The position numbers were made by a program, and so were the translations under genes. A model generated the notes under the pieces. It saw nothing but the letters and a program-made list of their open reading frames with translations. It did not search any database and was not told where the DNA came from. From assembly GCA_030430385.1 (NCBI GenBank), contig JAUIFO010000011.1:1-64000 (forward strand): a DNA stretch of 64,000 nt. The letters are read 5' to 3'. Numbering within the stretch: position 1 is the stretch's first letter; each line of letters starts with the position of its first letter. This DNA is from Bacteroidia bacterium (GTDB taxonomy: Bacteria > Bacteroidota > Bacteroidia > Flavobacteriales > Flavobacteriaceae). Positions 19,001-29,457 of this stretch are shown here, in pieces.

Positions 19001-19891
19001 ATGATGAAATATACCTTAATCGGATTTTTGTTTTTCTGCCTCTGTGGAAATCTAATGACTGCACAAGAGCTTCCTGAAAATATTGATGCTATCAATAACT
19101 ATAAATACATTATCGTACCTGTGAAATATGATTTGATGAATGATGCCGACAAATACCAGCTGAATTCGTTAACCAAATTTTTGTTCAATAAGTATGGTTA
19201 TGAAGCTTATTTGGAGAACGATTCTTTTCCTGATGATTTAAAATTAAACAGATGCTTGGCTTTAACAGCAGATTTTGTAAAAGTTAAAGGCGGATTTCTA
19301 GGAACAAGAGTTAAATTTAACCTTATAGATTGTAAGCAGAACATAGTGGTTAGTTCACGAGTAGGGAAGTCGCGTCAAAAAGAATTTAAAAAGGCTTATA
19401 ATTTATCGCTTAGAGATGCTTTTGTTACGTTTCAAAACTTTCCTTATAAATATAAACCTGATCCAAATTTAAAGCTTGTAACTGCCAAACCGATGGATGC
19501 GTCCTCAGAAAAATCTGAAGCAGAACGTCAAAAAGAAAAAGCCGAAATAGAAAAATTAAAACAAGAAATAGCAGATCTTAAAAAAGATCAAAAGGTTAAT
19601 AACACAAAACCTAAACCTGTAATTGAATCTACAGAAAAAAAAGAGAAAGTAATAAAGAGTAGTACCACTTTAGAGCAGTCTAATGTACTTTATGCTCAAG
19701 CAATAGACAATGGTTTCCAAGTTGTGGATAGCGTTCCTAAAGTGATAATGATACTCCTAGAAACACCATTTTCAGACACCTTTTTAGTAAAAGGAAAAGA
19801 CGCCATAGTTTATAAAAAAGATGGATTTTGGCATATGGTCACTAATGATGGAACTTCCTTAGAGGTTGAAAAAATAAACATCAAGTTCTAG
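19001..19891 (+). CDS. Hypothetical secreted protein with a charged coiled coil
   Basis: No family recognised beyond similarity in layout to other flavobacterial exported proteins. 296 residues: signal peptide 1-22 (ending MTAQ); a globular segment about 25-155 that opens INNYKYIIVPVKYDLMNDADKYQ, a phrase I associate with a recurring Bacteroidota module; a highly charged helix about 166-200 (EKSEAERQKEKAEIEKLKQEI); then a C-terminal beta segment (VLYAQAIDNGFQVVDSVPKV). ATG ATG at the start leaves a one-codon ambiguity. It overlaps the convergent rarA by four bases. Confidence 0.72.
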   Translation: MMKYTLIGFLFFCLCGNLMTAQELPENIDAINNYKYIIVPVKYDLMNDADKYQLNSLTKFLFNKYGYEAYLENDSFPDDLKLNRCLALTADFVKVKGGFLGTRVKFNLIDCKQNIVVSSRVGKSRQKEFKKAYNLSLRDAFVTFQNFPYKYKPDPNLKLVTAKPMDASSEKSEAERQKEKAEIEKLKQEIADLKKDQKVNNTKPKPVIESTEKKEKVIKSSTTLEQSNVLYAQAIDNGFQVVDSVPKVIMILLETPFSDTFLVKGKDAIVYKKDGFWHMVTNDGTSLEVEKINIKF

Positions 19892-21168
19892 TAGCCATAT
19901 TTATCTTTCCAACGTCGCTTTAAAAAGTCGCGCTGTGCATTTTCTCGTGCGTTATTTCCAGGATTGTAAAGCGTTGTGTTTTTAATAGCATCTGGTAAAA
20001 ACTCATGGGCTACAAAGTTGTTTTCATATTGATGCGCATACTTATAATCATCACCATAACCAAGTTCTTTCATGAGTTTGGTTGGCGCATTTCTTATAGA
20101 TAACGGAACAGACAAATCACCAGTATCTTGTACCAATTTTTGAGCTTTGCCAATGGCTTCATACGCAGCATTGCTTTTAGGAGACGAGGCTAAATAAGTG
20201 GCACACTGACTCAAAATAATGCGAGATTCGGGATTGCCAATTACAGAAACAGCTTGAAACGTATTGTTTGCAATCACTAAGGCTGTCGGATTCGCATTTC
20301 CAATATCTTCACTTGCAAGAATAAGCAAGCGTCTTGCTATAAATTTCACATCTTCACCACCTTCAATCATTCGCGCGAGCCAATATACTGCAGCATTGGG
20401 ATCACTGCCGCGAATTGATTTTATAAACGCCGAAATTATATCGTAATGTTGATCTCCAGTTTTGTCATATCTAACTGTATTATTCTGAACTTTTTCTGAA
20501 ACGACTGCATTCGTAATTTCAATCGTTTCATTAGGTTCAAACGACGTGACAATAAGTTCAAAAACATTTAGCAGCTTTCGAGCGTCTCCTCCAGAAATCC
20601 GCAATAAAGCTTCAGTCTCTTTTAAATGTATATCGCGTTCAGAAATTAAAGTATCTTCTTTCATAGCACGCTCGAGCAAGGCTTCTAGATCTGTCTTATC
20701 AAAAGCATTTAAGACATAAATCTGACACCTAGAAAGTAAGGCTGGAATCACCTCGAAACTCGGATTTTCTGTTGTTGCGCCAATTAAAGTTACCCAACCC
20801 TTTTCAACAGCTTGTAACAACGAATCTTGCTGCGATTTACTAAATCGATGAATCTCATCAATAAATAAAATAGGGTTTTTGGTAGTGAATAATCCACCAC
20901 TTTGCTTGGCTTTGTCTATAACCTCTCTAATATCTTTTACACCAGAATTTATGGCGCTTAATGTGTAAAATGGTCGATCGGAAGCTTTAGCAATAATATT
21001 TGCTAAGGTTGTTTTTCCTGTGCCTGGAGGTCCCCAAAAAATCATTGAAGCAATAACACCTTGTTGAAGTTGTTGGGTTAAAACACCAGATTCACCAACT
21101 AAGTGTGGCTGACTTAAATAATCGTCAAGGGTTTGTGGACGTAATCGTTCTGCTAGAGGTTCGTTCAT
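19888..21168 (-). CDS. rarA: Replication-associated recombination protein A (RarA/MgsA AAA+ ATPase)
   Basis: 426 residues. Walker A GPPGTGKT (46-53), Walker [11 protein letters not shown] with DEIH at about 104-107, and sensor 1 [11 protein letters not shown] (about 130-140) are diagnostic of the RarA/WRNIP1 clamp-loader-like family. The C-terminal tetramerisation domain includes [13 protein letters not shown] and [13 protein letters not shown]. RarA acts at stalled replication forks. A near-consensus -7 box (TAATTTTA, minus strand) ends only four bases before the ATG, suggesting a leaderless message. Confidence 0.96.
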   Translation of the reverse strand: MNEPLAERLRPQTLDDYLSQPHLVGESGVLTQQLQQGVIASMIFWGPPGTGKTTLANIIAKASDRPFYTLSAINSGVKDIREVIDKAKQSGGLFTTKNPILFIDEIHRFSKSQQDSLLQAVEKGWVTLIGATTENPSFEVIPALLSRCQIYVLNAFDKTDLEALLERAMKEDTLISERDIHLKETEALLRISGGDARKLLNVFELIVTSFEPNETIEITNAVVSEKVQNNTVRYDKTGDQHYDIISAFIKSIRGSDPNAAVYWLARMIEGGEDVKFIARRLLILASEDIGNANPTALVIANNTFQAVSVIGNPESRIILSQCATYLASSPKSNAAYEAIGKAQKLVQDTGDLSVPLSIRNAPTKLMKELGYGDDYKYAHQYENNFVAHEFLPDAIKNTTLYNPGNNARENAQRDFLKRRWKDKYGY

Positions 21169-21256
21169 AATGTAAAATTACAAAAAACGATGTGACAATA
21201 TTTCATACATTTAAGAATTGGAAAGCATTTTGCTTTAAGAGTACCAAATCGTCTAT

Positions 21257-22009
21257 ATGAGTCAACAACAACAATTTAGATATTCTACAGGAGTTATCGC
21301 GTATCCAGTGTTTTTTGTGATGCTTATATGGATCGTGTTTTGGATGCAAGTACGCTTTTTTCCGTGGATTAAAAAGTTAGGAGTTTATCCTCAAGAACCT
21401 GAAGGTTTACTGGGTATTTTTACAAGCCCGCTAATTCATTCAGATATTGAACATTTGTATCACAATAGTATTCCGTTGTTCATTTTATCGGTCGCCTTGT
21501 TTTATTTCTATCGGAAAATTTCTTGGAAAGTAATTCTTTACGGTATTTTGTTATCGGGATTAATTACCTGGATCATCGGAAGACCTTCCAATCATATTGG
21601 AGCAAGCGGATTGATTTATGTGTTAGTGAGCTTTATTTTTTTCAAAGGTGTTTTTGCCAAGCACTATCGTTTAGTTGCCTTATCGCTTATGGTGATTTTT
21701 CTCTACGGAAGTATGATTTGGTATGTGTTTCCAGTAAAGCAAGGAATGTCTTGGGAAGGACATTTAGGCGGATTGATTACAGGACTGTTTTTTGCTTTAA
21801 TATTCCGAAAGTCTATAGCTAAACCAGAACGTTATGTATGGCAAGAACCTGATTACAATGAAGATGATGATCCCTTTTTGAAACATTTCGACGAAAACGG
21901 AAACTTTATCGAAACCTTACCTGATGAAGCCATTGAAGAAACTGAAATTCAGGAAGACAATGCGCAAACAGCACAGGTGAATTACATTTTTAAAAAGGAA
22001 AAAGATTGA
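21257..22009 (+). CDS. Rhomboid-family intramembrane serine protease
   Basis: 250 residues with about six transmembrane helices. The catalytic dyad is visible: S117 in GASGLIY and H169 in WEGHLGGLITG. HN in HLYHNSIP (about 66-73) corresponds to the oxyanion region of bacterial rhomboids. The C-terminal 65 residues are hydrophilic and acidic (PDYNEDDDPFLKHF), an extension beyond the core. It cleaves transmembrane substrates within the bilayer; targets are unknown. It stands alone between convergent rlmB and divergent rarA. Confidence 0.92.
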   Translation: MSQQQQFRYSTGVIAYPVFFVMLIWIVFWMQVRFFPWIKKLGVYPQEPEGLLGIFTSPLIHSDIEHLYHNSIPLFILSVALFYFYRKISWKVILYGILLSGLITWIIGRPSNHIGASGLIYVLVSFIFFKGVFAKHYRLVALSLMVIFLYGSMIWYVFPVKQGMSWEGHLGGLITGLFFALIFRKSIAKPERYVWQEPDYNEDDDPFLKHFDENGNFIETLPDEAIEETEIQEDNAQTAQVNYIFKKEKD

Positions 22010-22016
22010 AAATTAA

Positions 22017-22754
22017 TTAAGATAATCTTTGTCTAACCGCTTCATACAAAAAGGCGCCACAAGCAACAGAAACATTCAAGGACGCGATATCACCTAATAT
22101 AGGAAGTTTAGCTTGTTCGTTTACTGCTTTTAAAACCGATGGATTAACACCTTTTCCTTCAGAACCCATAACAATAGCGCATGGATCTTTAAAAGAAATA
22201 TCATACAAAGTATCGTTAGCTTTTTCAGTAGCAGCAATAACTTTGATGCCTGAAGCTTGCATATAAAAAACGGCATCTTTGATGTGGTCTACTTTGCAAA
22301 TAGGAATTTTAAAAATAGCGCCAGCACTTGTTTTTACAGTATCGCCATTAACTGGTGCACCACCTTTCTTCTGAATAATAATTCCAGAAACACCAGTACA
22401 TTCAGCTGTTCTGATAATGGCACCAAAATTTCTAACATCACTTAATTGGTCTAATAGCAAGAATAATGGCGTTTTTCCAGATTCTATGACGTTCATAACC
22501 AAATCTTCAATGTTATAAAATGAAATAGGCGCAATTTGAGCAACAGCACCTTGATGATTCTTTTTGGTGAGTCTATTGAGTTTTTCAACAGGGACATAAG
22601 AGGTATTTAAGCGTTCTTTGCGAAGCAAGTCTTCAAGCTCAGTAAATAAATCACCTCGCAATCCTTTTTGAAGAAAAACCTTGTCGATGTTTTCTCCAGA
22701 CTTTATTGCTTCAATTACTGCACGAATACCAAAAATAGTGGTGTCTTTTTCCAT
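22017..22754 (-). CDS. rlmB: 23S rRNA 2'-O-methyltransferase of the RlmB type
   Basis: 245 residues: an N-terminal L30e-like substrate-binding domain (FGIRAVIEAIKSGENIDKVFL) and a C-terminal SpoU domain with RNFGAIIRTAECTG, MGSEGKGV and LNVSVACGAFLYEAVRQR. The presence of the N-terminal domain fits RlmB, which methylates the G2251 ribose in the peptidyl-transferase P loop. It lies downstream of the arylsulfotransferase gene on the same strand but is separated from it by a terminator. Confidence 0.93.
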   Translation of the reverse strand: MEKDTTIFGIRAVIEAIKSGENIDKVFLQKGLRGDLFTELEDLLRKERLNTSYVPVEKLNRLTKKNHQGAVAQIAPISFYNIEDLVMNVIESGKTPLFLLLDQLSDVRNFGAIIRTAECTGVSGIIIQKKGGAPVNGDTVKTSAGAIFKIPICKVDHIKDAVFYMQASGIKVIAATEKANDTLYDISFKDPCAIVMGSEGKGVNPSVLKAVNEQAKLPILGDIASLNVSVACGAFLYEAVRQRLS

Positions 22755-22770
22755 GCGTCAAAGGTATAAA

Positions 22771-22795
22771 AAAACCACCTTAAAAAGGTGGCTTT
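22771..22795 (-). terminator. Rho-independent terminator downstream of the arylsulfotransferase gene
   Basis: CCACCTT (22775-22781) and AAGGTGG (22785-22791) form a perfect 7-bp stem with a 3-base loop. Read on the minus strand it is followed by TTTTTTTA, ending transcription of the arylsulfotransferase gene before rlmB. A weaker T-run exists on the other side. Confidence 0.8.
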
Positions 22796-22812
22796 GTTTA
22801 GGTTTAGAAAGC

Positions 22813-24447
22813 TTATTCCTTTATTATTTTTTTAGTTGCTGTTTTATTTTGTGATGTAATTTGAACAAAATAGATTCCAGAATTGAAAGGAGACAGATCA
22901 ATGCTATACGTATTATTAAAAGTGCCTACTATAGCACCAAGGCTATTGTAAATAGTTAATTGATCAATTGAAACTGTAGCTTCAATTGTAAGTTGATCTA
23001 AAACAGGATTTGGAAATAGTTTTAAATCATTAAATGTAAATTCTTCAACACTTAAAGGATCACAAGCTTCATTGATTTCAAAATTTAATTCTATGGGATC
23101 ACCTGGAGTAAGGTCTCTTCCTGTAAAAGCAGGATGGTCAAATCCGTATTTAAAAGCTCTAAAAACAAGGTTAGGTGTGTCATCTGGATTGTCGCCTTGA
23201 GCCATAGTTCCAGAAGATCCTGTTGGGTTAATGTACTCCCAAACGATATTTTCATTAGAATCAATTTCAAAGAAATATCCAGAATCACCATCGCAAATTA
23301 AAATGTTTCCATTAGGAAGCATTTGCGCACTTGAAAGAATTCGTGAGAAAAAATCTGTTGGTGTCGGATTGGTATAAATGTAATCTGGATTTGTTGGACC
23401 GTAAGCAGATCCAGGAATATACTCATAAACACCAGGAGCTGATGTTGGAGGTGTTAAACGATACACTTCAGAAAAACTTGGCATTCTTTGAAATCCGTTG
23501 TTATACAGAATTAGTTGGCCAGCATTTGGTAATCCATCAGGAATCCAATATGGAAAATGTTGTCCGAATAATTGTTGGTCATTATCGTTACCTTGATCGT
23601 AGGATTGCGGATTTCCCCATCTGTATAAAAAATCACCTCCTTTACCATAAGTTCCACCAGAATTTGAAGCGGCTTCAAGCGTTGTTGTAGAGTGATCAAT
23701 AATAAAGATCTCATTGAGATGTCTTGAGCTCATTACAATCTGATCTAAATTGTCATTATACTGAATAGAATTGATATGAAGCCAATTGGCGCCACCATCT
23801 AATCCGCCTAAAAAGTTAATGTCTAATCGTTGTGGATTATCAGCAACAACACCAAAGTTGTCTTTTGAATTGTCAAAGTCTTGAATAAGATGATCGTTAA
23901 TATTCCATTCCCAAACAATAGTTGCATCAGTTGTGCCAACAGGTTCAACCTCAATAATTCGTTCGTTATATAAGACACCGTCTAATAAAAAGTTTGGATC
24001 ACGTCCAGCCTGAATTGCTTCAGCATTAGACATAATAGTAGCAATCAAAATAAGTACATTTCCATTAGGCATTGGAAATATATCATGATGCTGTAATTGT
24101 GTATCAGAAGACACTTCATAACTCCATAATAGATTTCCATCCCAATCGTACTTTTCTACAATACCTCCAGTGCCACCAAAAGTAATAGTTGAATTAACCA
24201 CTTTTCCAGCTCGCAGTAAAGAACCATCCTCTAATAAATACACAGCGTTTCCAGGAGGATAAGCACTTGACCATTGATTAACTACTTCACCACAAGCATT
24301 AATCAAATAGGTTTCGGTCTGCGACGTGAACAGTGTTAATGCATCGTAAGTATCTTGTGAATTGTAAGATAAAACACCAACTGTGTTCTGACCTAATAAA
24401 GATGTAGTTTGTAGGAATACTAATACTAAGAGAGAGATTCTTTTCAT
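22813..24447 (-). CDS. Secreted arylsulfotransferase-like protein with T9SS sorting domain
   Basis: 544 residues: signal peptide 1-19, an arylsulfotransferase (ASST) beta-propeller (LQHHDIFPMPNGNVLIL, WEWNINDHLIQDF, ANWLHINSIQYN, GQHFPYWIPDGLPNAGQ, AQMLPNGNILICDGDSGYF), and a C-terminal type A T9SS domain at about 465-544 (LFPNPVLDQLTIEA ... GIYFVQITSQNKTATKKIIKE). Bacterial ASSTs transfer sulfate between phenolic compounds through a His nucleophile; several conserved His are present, but which is catalytic cannot be fixed by eye. Export through the outer membrane by T9SS is expected. A terminator separates it from rlmB. Confidence 0.87.
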   Translation of the reverse strand: MKRISLLVLVFLQTTSLLGQNTVGVLSYNSQDTYDALTLFTSQTETYLINACGEVVNQWSSAYPPGNAVYLLEDGSLLRAGKVVNSTITFGGTGGIVEKYDWDGNLLWSYEVSSDTQLQHHDIFPMPNGNVLILIATIMSNAEAIQAGRDPNFLLDGVLYNERIIEVEPVGTTDATIVWEWNINDHLIQDFDNSKDNFGVVADNPQRLDINFLGGLDGGANWLHINSIQYNDNLDQIVMSSRHLNEIFIIDHSTTTLEAASNSGGTYGKGGDFLYRWGNPQSYDQGNDNDQQLFGQHFPYWIPDGLPNAGQLILYNNGFQRMPSFSEVYRLTPPTSAPGVYEYIPGSAYGPTNPDYIYTNPTPTDFFSRILSSAQMLPNGNILICDGDSGYFFEIDSNENIVWEYINPTGSSGTMAQGDNPDDTPNLVFRAFKYGFDHPAFTGRDLTPGDPIELNFEINEACDPLSVEEFTFNDLKLFPNPVLDQLTIEATVSIDQLTIYNSLGAIVGTFNNTYSIDLSPFNSGIYFVQITSQNKTATKKIIKE

Positions 24448-24577
24448 AAAACAAGTGGCTATTTCCGTTTGTCGCTGAGAAGATTTTTTAAGATTAACTC
24501 TTCATAACATTAAACTTTTAGATAGCGCTGGATTTTCTTTTTCAACACTGTAAAAGTAAAAAAAGTAAGTCAATTAC

Positions 24578-26269
24578 CTAAAAAATTGCGGTAAGACTTA
24601 AATGCACTTTAGAGTCTGATAATTTGAAACGTTGGTTTTCAGTTTTACCACTTGTATAATTAAACCTGAATAAACCTGCTTTACTCAAAAAGCCAAAACC
24701 AAAACCAAAACCAAATAATTTTCCTTTCTGGTCTGCGATGTTATTTTCAAAATAGGCGGCATCAATAACGGAGTGTACGTAAAAATCTCTGTTTAAACGG
24801 TAACGGTATTCTGTATTCAATACACCAAAAAGATTAGCGAATAAACTGTTTTCTTCAAAACCTCTAATGGAGTTAATACCACCAAATCTTGGTAGTTCGT
24901 TTTCTAGGTATGAATCAGAATCAATAAGTTGTCCATTTCCTCGAACATAGATGCTGTTTCTATCGTTGAGGTTAAAGATCTTAAACGTATTTAAGGCAAA
25001 TTTTGTTTGGTTTTCGTCAGTCTCTTCAAAAGTCCTATTTCCAAATCCAGCAGTGATATCAAACAAAAAATTTATAGGAAATAGAAAATCATAATTTTGA
25101 CGTTTGGTGTAGGTGTAATTTGTAAAATAATAACTCGAATTAAAATCATTAACCGAAGAAATTGGCGTGTCCAAAAGGTCGGAAGAATTTACACTGCTTA
25201 AACCAATTCCAATACTATGGTCTGCATTCATCTGATAATTCAGTTTAGCAGATTGCCTAGCCGTCACAAACGAAGAATCTTTTCTAAAAATATTCAAATT
25301 CAATTCAACACCCAATGGCGAATTAAATAGATAAGGCATCATGACATTGCCATCAAAAGTTTGCTGGTCATTCTCATCACTTTTGTAGAGTAGTTTCAGG
25401 GTTTCTCCATAATTGAGATTGTTGTGAAGTGCTAAATTCAAATAGCCATCAAATTCGATCTTGTTAGTGTCTTCGTTTGTGCCAAATCCTAGAAATCCAT
25501 CAAAAGTATTACTCTTTGTCTTTTCTATATACATATATAATATGGTAGAATCTTTTGTGAATAGAACTTCTGGGTCTTTGATTTGACTGGCAAATCTTAG
25601 GTTGTTAAGTTCACTCGTTTTCTCTTTGATTTTAGCAAGGTTAAATTCTCGTTTCGTTTTGATCTTTAGGTAGTGCTTTAGAAATGACTTTGGAAACTTC
25701 TCATAGCCTTTAATAATAATGTTGTCTATAGTACGCGATTTAGGATTGTTAACTTCTAAACGTGCGTATAAATTGTTCGACTTATCTTTATGTATATCCA
25801 TAAGTTGAAGCGAACTAAAAGGAGTGCCGCGATTTGCAATTTCAGAATTAATTGATTCTAAAGTTTGTTCTAGTTTATGCAAGGGTATACTAATGGTATT
25901 GTCTTCGGAAGGAATATCAAGTAACATTAAGATATCTTCATCAATAAGGCCATTGTGTTTAATTGAAATGGTTTTATATAATAAATTTAGCTGAAAGTGA
26001 GCCTCAAAAATAGAATCCTTTGTTTTAGTTGTGGAGATGTGTTTTGTGTCAATATAACCAATCGAAATCAAACGTTGATGCAATGAATCAACTTCGCTGT
26101 TCAAACGTAAATAGTTTTCAAATACACTTTTGTAGCCTAAGGAGTCAATAGTTCTTGTTTCTGCTTCAGAATTTCCAATTACTTTTAAATGCAAATTTTG
26201 CCCTTTCATATATATAGGAAGGCACAAAAAAATGCAAAATAAAACTTGGAAAAATCTGTAAGGCATCAC
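24578..26269 (-). CDS. Omp85-family outer membrane protein (BamA/TamA-like)
   Basis: 563 residues with a signal peptide (to MKGQ), POTRA-like modules in about 25-235 (LHLKVIGNSEAE; RTIDNIIIKGYEKFPKSFLKHY) and a 16-stranded-type barrel in the remainder. The Omp85 signature loop is visible as GGINSIRGFEENSLF (about residue 465), and the barrel closes with KVHLSLTAIF, ending in aromatic Phe as outer-membrane barrels do. It is smaller than BamA (about 800), so it is probably an accessory translocation or assembly factor. It is divergent from the ribosomal cluster. Confidence 0.85.
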   Translation of the reverse strand: MMPYRFFQVLFCIFLCLPIYMKGQNLHLKVIGNSEAETRTIDSLGYKSVFENYLRLNSEVDSLHQRLISIGYIDTKHISTTKTKDSIFEAHFQLNLLYKTISIKHNGLIDEDILMLLDIPSEDNTISIPLHKLEQTLESINSEIANRGTPFSSLQLMDIHKDKSNNLYARLEVNNPKSRTIDNIIIKGYEKFPKSFLKHYLKIKTKREFNLAKIKEKTSELNNLRFASQIKDPEVLFTKDSTILYMYIEKTKSNTFDGFLGFGTNEDTNKIEFDGYLNLALHNNLNYGETLKLLYKSDENDQQTFDGNVMMPYLFNSPLGVELNLNIFRKDSSFVTARQSAKLNYQMNADHSIGIGLSSVNSSDLLDTPISSVNDFNSSYYFTNYTYTKRQNYDFLFPINFLFDITAGFGNRTFEETDENQTKFALNTFKIFNLNDRNSIYVRGNGQLIDSDSYLENELPRFGGINSIRGFEENSLFANLFGVLNTEYRYRLNRDFYVHSVIDAAYFENNIADQKGKLFGFGFGFGFLSKAGLFRFNYTSGKTENQRFKLSDSKVHLSLTAIF

Positions 26270-26363
26270 TAAGATTATTTTTCAAAACTAACGTAAAATA
26301 CCTACTAAACATATGCAGGTTTAAAATTAATTTCAGAATCTTTTTAAAATTAATAGTCAACCA

Positions 26364-26394
26364 TTTGAAAAATTGATATTTATTTCTACCTTTG
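26364..26394 (+). promoter_or_regulatory. Promoter of the str-S10-spc-alpha cluster
   Basis: TTTG at 26364-26367 and TACCTTTG at 26387-26394 are separated by 19 bases, fitting the Bacteroidota -33/-7 pair TTTG and TAnnTTTG. It is the best-formed promoter in the window, as expected for ribosomal protein genes. Transcription should begin around 26398-26400. Confidence 0.75.
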
Positions 26395-26397
26395 CAG

Positions 26398-26413
26398 CCC
26401 TCTAAGGAGAGGG
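26398..26413 (+). promoter_or_regulatory. Hairpin at the 5' end of the rpsL leader
   Basis: CCCTCT, a 4-base AAGG loop, then AGAGGG form a perfect 6-bp GC-rich stem placed almost exactly at the predicted transcript 5' end. It may stabilise the message or bind a regulatory protein; the remaining 25-base leader is AT-only. Confidence 0.5.
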
Positions 26414-26438
26414 TTTAATAAAATTTATATAGTAATAT

Positions 26439-26813
26439 ATGCCAACAATTTCACAATTAGTACGAAAAGGAAGAGCCAAAATAACTAAGAAGAGTAAATC
26501 GGCTGCTTTAGATTCGTGTCCACAAAGACGTGGTGTATGTACTCGTGTTTATACAACGACACCTAAGAAACCAAACTCAGCAATGCGTAAGGTAGCAAGG
26601 GTACGTTTAACAAACGGTAACGAGGTGAATGCATACATTGGTGGAGAAGGACACAACTTACAAGAGCACTCGATAGTATTAGTTAGAGGTGGAAGGGTAA
26701 AAGATTTACCAGGAGTTAGATATCACATCGTTCGTGGTGCTTTAGACACAGCAGGTGTTGCAGGTAGAACACAACGTAGATCTAAGTATGGTGCAAAACG
26801 CCCTAAGAAGTAA
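26439..26813 (+). CDS. rpsL: Ribosomal protein uS12
   Basis: 124 residues, full length; decoding-centre protein of the 30S subunit. The conserved [13 protein letters not shown] and [15 protein letters not shown] loops are present, including both lysines whose replacement gives streptomycin resistance elsewhere, so the allele looks wild type. The Asp that RimO methylthiolates (KDLPG) is also present. It is the first gene of the fused cluster, 45 bases after the predicted promoter, with rpsG 22 bases further on. Confidence 0.99.
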   Translation: MPTISQLVRKGRAKITKKSKSAALDSCPQRRGVCTRVYTTTPKKPNSAMRKVARVRLTNGNEVNAYIGGEGHNLQEHSIVLVRGGRVKDLPGVRYHIVRGALDTAGVAGRTQRRSKYGAKRPKK

Positions 26814-26835
26814 TTAAAAACTTTAAGAAGAAGAC

Positions 26836-27312
26836 ATGAGAAAAAGACAAGCGAAAAAAAGACCTCTTTTACCAGATCCACGTTTTAACGATCAGTTAGT
26901 GACACGTTTCGTGAACATGATGATGTGGGATGGAAAGAAGTCTGTGGCGTTTAAAGTATTCTATGATGCTATTGATATTGTAGATTCTAAAAAGACAGAC
27001 GACGAGAAAACTGCTTTAGAAATTTGGAAAGACGCTTTATCAAACGTAATGCCTCACGTAGAAGTACGTAGTCGTCGCGTTGGTGGTGCTACATTCCAGA
27101 TTCCAATGCAAATTCGTCCAGACCGTAAAGTGTCAACTGCGATGAAGTGGTTGATCGGTTACGCGAGAAAAAGAAATGAAAAATCTATGCCTCAAAAATT
27201 AGCTGCTGAAATTATAGCTGCGGCTAAAGAAGAAGGTGCTGCTGTTAAGAAAAGAGTTGATACTCACAAAATGGCAGAAGCAAACAAGGCATTCTCTCAC
27301 TTTAGATTTTAA
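26836..27312 (+). CDS. rpsG: Ribosomal protein uS7
   Basis: 158 residues, matching the family (155-179). It nucleates assembly of the 30S head and lines the E site. Conserved segments: [17 protein letters not shown] at the start, [18 protein letters not shown] in the middle and [14 protein letters not shown] at the end. It sits between rpsL and fusA as in most bacteria, with six bases to fusA. In E. coli S7 represses its own operon by binding the rpsL-rpsG gap; here that gap is only 22 bases and has no evident fold. Confidence 0.99.
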   Translation: MRKRQAKKRPLLPDPRFNDQLVTRFVNMMMWDGKKSVAFKVFYDAIDIVDSKKTDDEKTALEIWKDALSNVMPHVEVRSRRVGGATFQIPMQIRPDRKVSTAMKWLIGYARKRNEKSMPQKLAAEIIAAAKEEGAAVKKRVDTHKMAEANKAFSHFRF

Positions 27313-27318
27313 TAAAAA

Positions 27319-29445
27319 ATGGCAAGAGATTTAAAATATACAAGAAATATAGGTATTGCTGCTCATATTGATGCAGGAAAAACAACTACTACAGAGCGTA
27401 TTCTTTATTATACAGGTGTATCTCACAAAATTGGTGAAGTGCATGATGGTGCTGCTACTATGGACTGGATGGAGCAAGAGCAAGAAAGAGGTATTACAAT
27501 TACTTCTGCTGCGACTACATGTACATGGAATTTCCCAATGGAAAATGGTCAGCCTACTCCTGATACTAAAGGATATCACTTTAATATTATTGATACTCCA
27601 GGTCACGTTGACTTTACCGTTGAGGTAAACCGTTCGTTACGTGTGCTTGATGGATTAGTATTCTTATTTAGTGCGGTTGATGGTGTTGAGCCACAATCTG
27701 AAACTAACTGGAGATTAGCTGATAACTATAAAGTGCCTAGAATTGGTTTCGTTAACAAAATGGACCGTCAAGGATCTAACTTTATGGCTGTTTGTCAACA
27801 AGTAAAAGATATGTTGAAATCAAACGCTGTACCAATTGTATTAAACATTGGTGATGAGGCTGATTTTAAAGGTATCGTTGACTTAGTTAAAAACAGAGCG
27901 ATTGTATGGCACGATGAAACTCAAGGTGCTACTTTCGATGTTATCGATATTCCAGAAGAATTAAAAGACGAAGCAAAAAAATACAGAGCTTTATTAATCG
28001 AAGAGGTTGCAACTTACGATGAAAACCTTTTAGAGAAATTCATGGAAGATGAAGATTCTATTACAGAAGAAGAAGTGCATGCTGCACTTAGAGCTGCTGT
28101 GATGGATATGGCTATCATTCCTATGATTTGTGGTTCTGCATTTAAAAATAAAGGGGTGCAGTTCTTATTAGACGCTGTATGCCGTTACTTACCTTCTCCA
28201 ACAGATAAAGAAGGTATTGTTGGAACAGATCCAAACACTGGTGAAGAAGTATTACGTAAGCCAGATGTTAAGGAGCCATTCTCAGCATTAGCATTTAAAA
28301 TTGCTACAGATCCTTTCGTAGGTCGTTTAGCATTCTTTAGAGCGTATTCAGGTCGTTTAGATGCTGGTTCTTACATTTTGAACAACCGTTCAGGTAAGAA
28401 AGAACGTATCTCTCGTATCTATCAAATGCACTCTAATAAGCAAAATGCTATCGAATATATTGAAGCTGGTGATATTGGAGCAGCTGTTGGATTTAAAGAT
28501 ATCAAGACTGGTGATACGATGTCTGATGAAAAGAATCCAATCGTTTTAGAATCTATGGATTTCCCAGATCCAGTAATCGGTATCGCTGTAGAACCTAAAA
28601 CTAAGGCAGATGTTGATAAATTAGGTATGGCTTTAGCTAAATTATCTGAAGAAGATCCAACATTTACAGCTAGAACTGATGAAGCTTCAGGACAGACTAT
28701 TATTTCTGGAATGGGTGAGCTTCACTTAGATATTATTGTTGATCGTTTGAAGCGTGAGTTCAAGGTTGAAGTAAACCAAGGACAGCCTCAAGTAGAGTAC
28801 AAAGAAGCTATTACACAACGTGCTGAACACAGAGAAGTTTATAAGAAACAATCTGGTGGACGTGGTAAATTTGCTGATATTGTATTTACATTGGAGCCTG
28901 CTGAGGAAGGTAAAACAGGATTAGAGTTTACTTCTGAAATTAAAGGTGGTAACGTTCCTAAAGAATTTGTTCCTTCTGTAGAGAAAGGATTTAAAATGGC
29001 AATGGTAAACGGACCGTTAGCAGGATATGAAGTTGACGCAATGAAAGTAACATTAACTGATGGATCTTACCACGATGTGGATTCTGATCAGTTATCGTTC
29101 GAATTAGCTGCTAAGCTTGGATTTAAAGCTGCTGCAAAAGCTGCAAAAGCTGTAATCATGGAGCCTATCATGAAGCTTGAAGTTATTACTCCTGAAGAAA
29201 ATATGGGTGATATCGTTGGTGACTTAAACCGTCGTCGTGGTCAGGTAAGTGAAATGGGAGACAGAGCTGGTGCTAAAACGGTAAAAGCTACTGTGCCATT
29301 ATCTGAAATGTTTGGATATGTAACAACATTGAGAACATTATCTTCAGGTCGTGCAACATCAACTATGGAATTTTCACATTATGCGGAAACTCCTTCAAAT
29401 ATATCAGAAGAAGTAATCAAAGCGGCTAAAGGCGTAGAAGCTTAA
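27319..29445 (+). CDS. fusA: Elongation factor G
   Basis: 708 residues. The translocase GTPase shows [19 protein letters not shown] (P-loop, about 15-33), DTPGHVDF and NKMDRQG, then the five-domain EF-G layout ending in a domain V with [16 protein letters not shown]. Location inside the str cluster marks this as the main EF-G rather than a paralogue such as EF-G2. tuf does not follow; rpsJ does, after 12 bases, a gene order seen in Bacteroidota. Confidence 0.98.
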   Translation: MARDLKYTRNIGIAAHIDAGKTTTTERILYYTGVSHKIGEVHDGAATMDWMEQEQERGITITSAATTCTWNFPMENGQPTPDTKGYHFNIIDTPGHVDFTVEVNRSLRVLDGLVFLFSAVDGVEPQSETNWRLADNYKVPRIGFVNKMDRQGSNFMAVCQQVKDMLKSNAVPIVLNIGDEADFKGIVDLVKNRAIVWHDETQGATFDVIDIPEELKDEAKKYRALLIEEVATYDENLLEKFMEDEDSITEEEVHAALRAAVMDMAIIPMICGSAFKNKGVQFLLDAVCRYLPSPTDKEGIVGTDPNTGEEVLRKPDVKEPFSALAFKIATDPFVGRLAFFRAYSGRLDAGSYILNNRSGKKERISRIYQMHSNKQNAIEYIEAGDIGAAVGFKDIKTGDTMSDEKNPIVLESMDFPDPVIGIAVEPKTKADVDKLGMALAKLSEEDPTFTARTDEASGQTIISGMGELHLDIIVDRLKREFKVEVNQGQPQVEYKEAITQRAEHREVYKKQSGGRGKFADIVFTLEPAEEGKTGLEFTSEIKGGNVPKEFVPSVEKGFKMAMVNGPLAGYEVDAMKVTLTDGSYHDVDSDQLSFELAAKLGFKAAAKAAKAVIMEPIMKLEVITPEENMGDIVGDLNRRRGQVSEMGDRAGAKTVKATVPLSEMFGYVTTLRTLSSGRATSTMEFSHYAETPSNISEEVIKAAKGVEA

Positions 29446-29457
29446 AACTAAAAGAAA

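Noticed and set aside
27331..27606. Long open frames on the opposite strand within fusA and other ribosomal genes
   Set aside because: They overlap strongly conserved genes, show no domain and are rich in Cys/Ser/Ile, as expected for antisense shadows.
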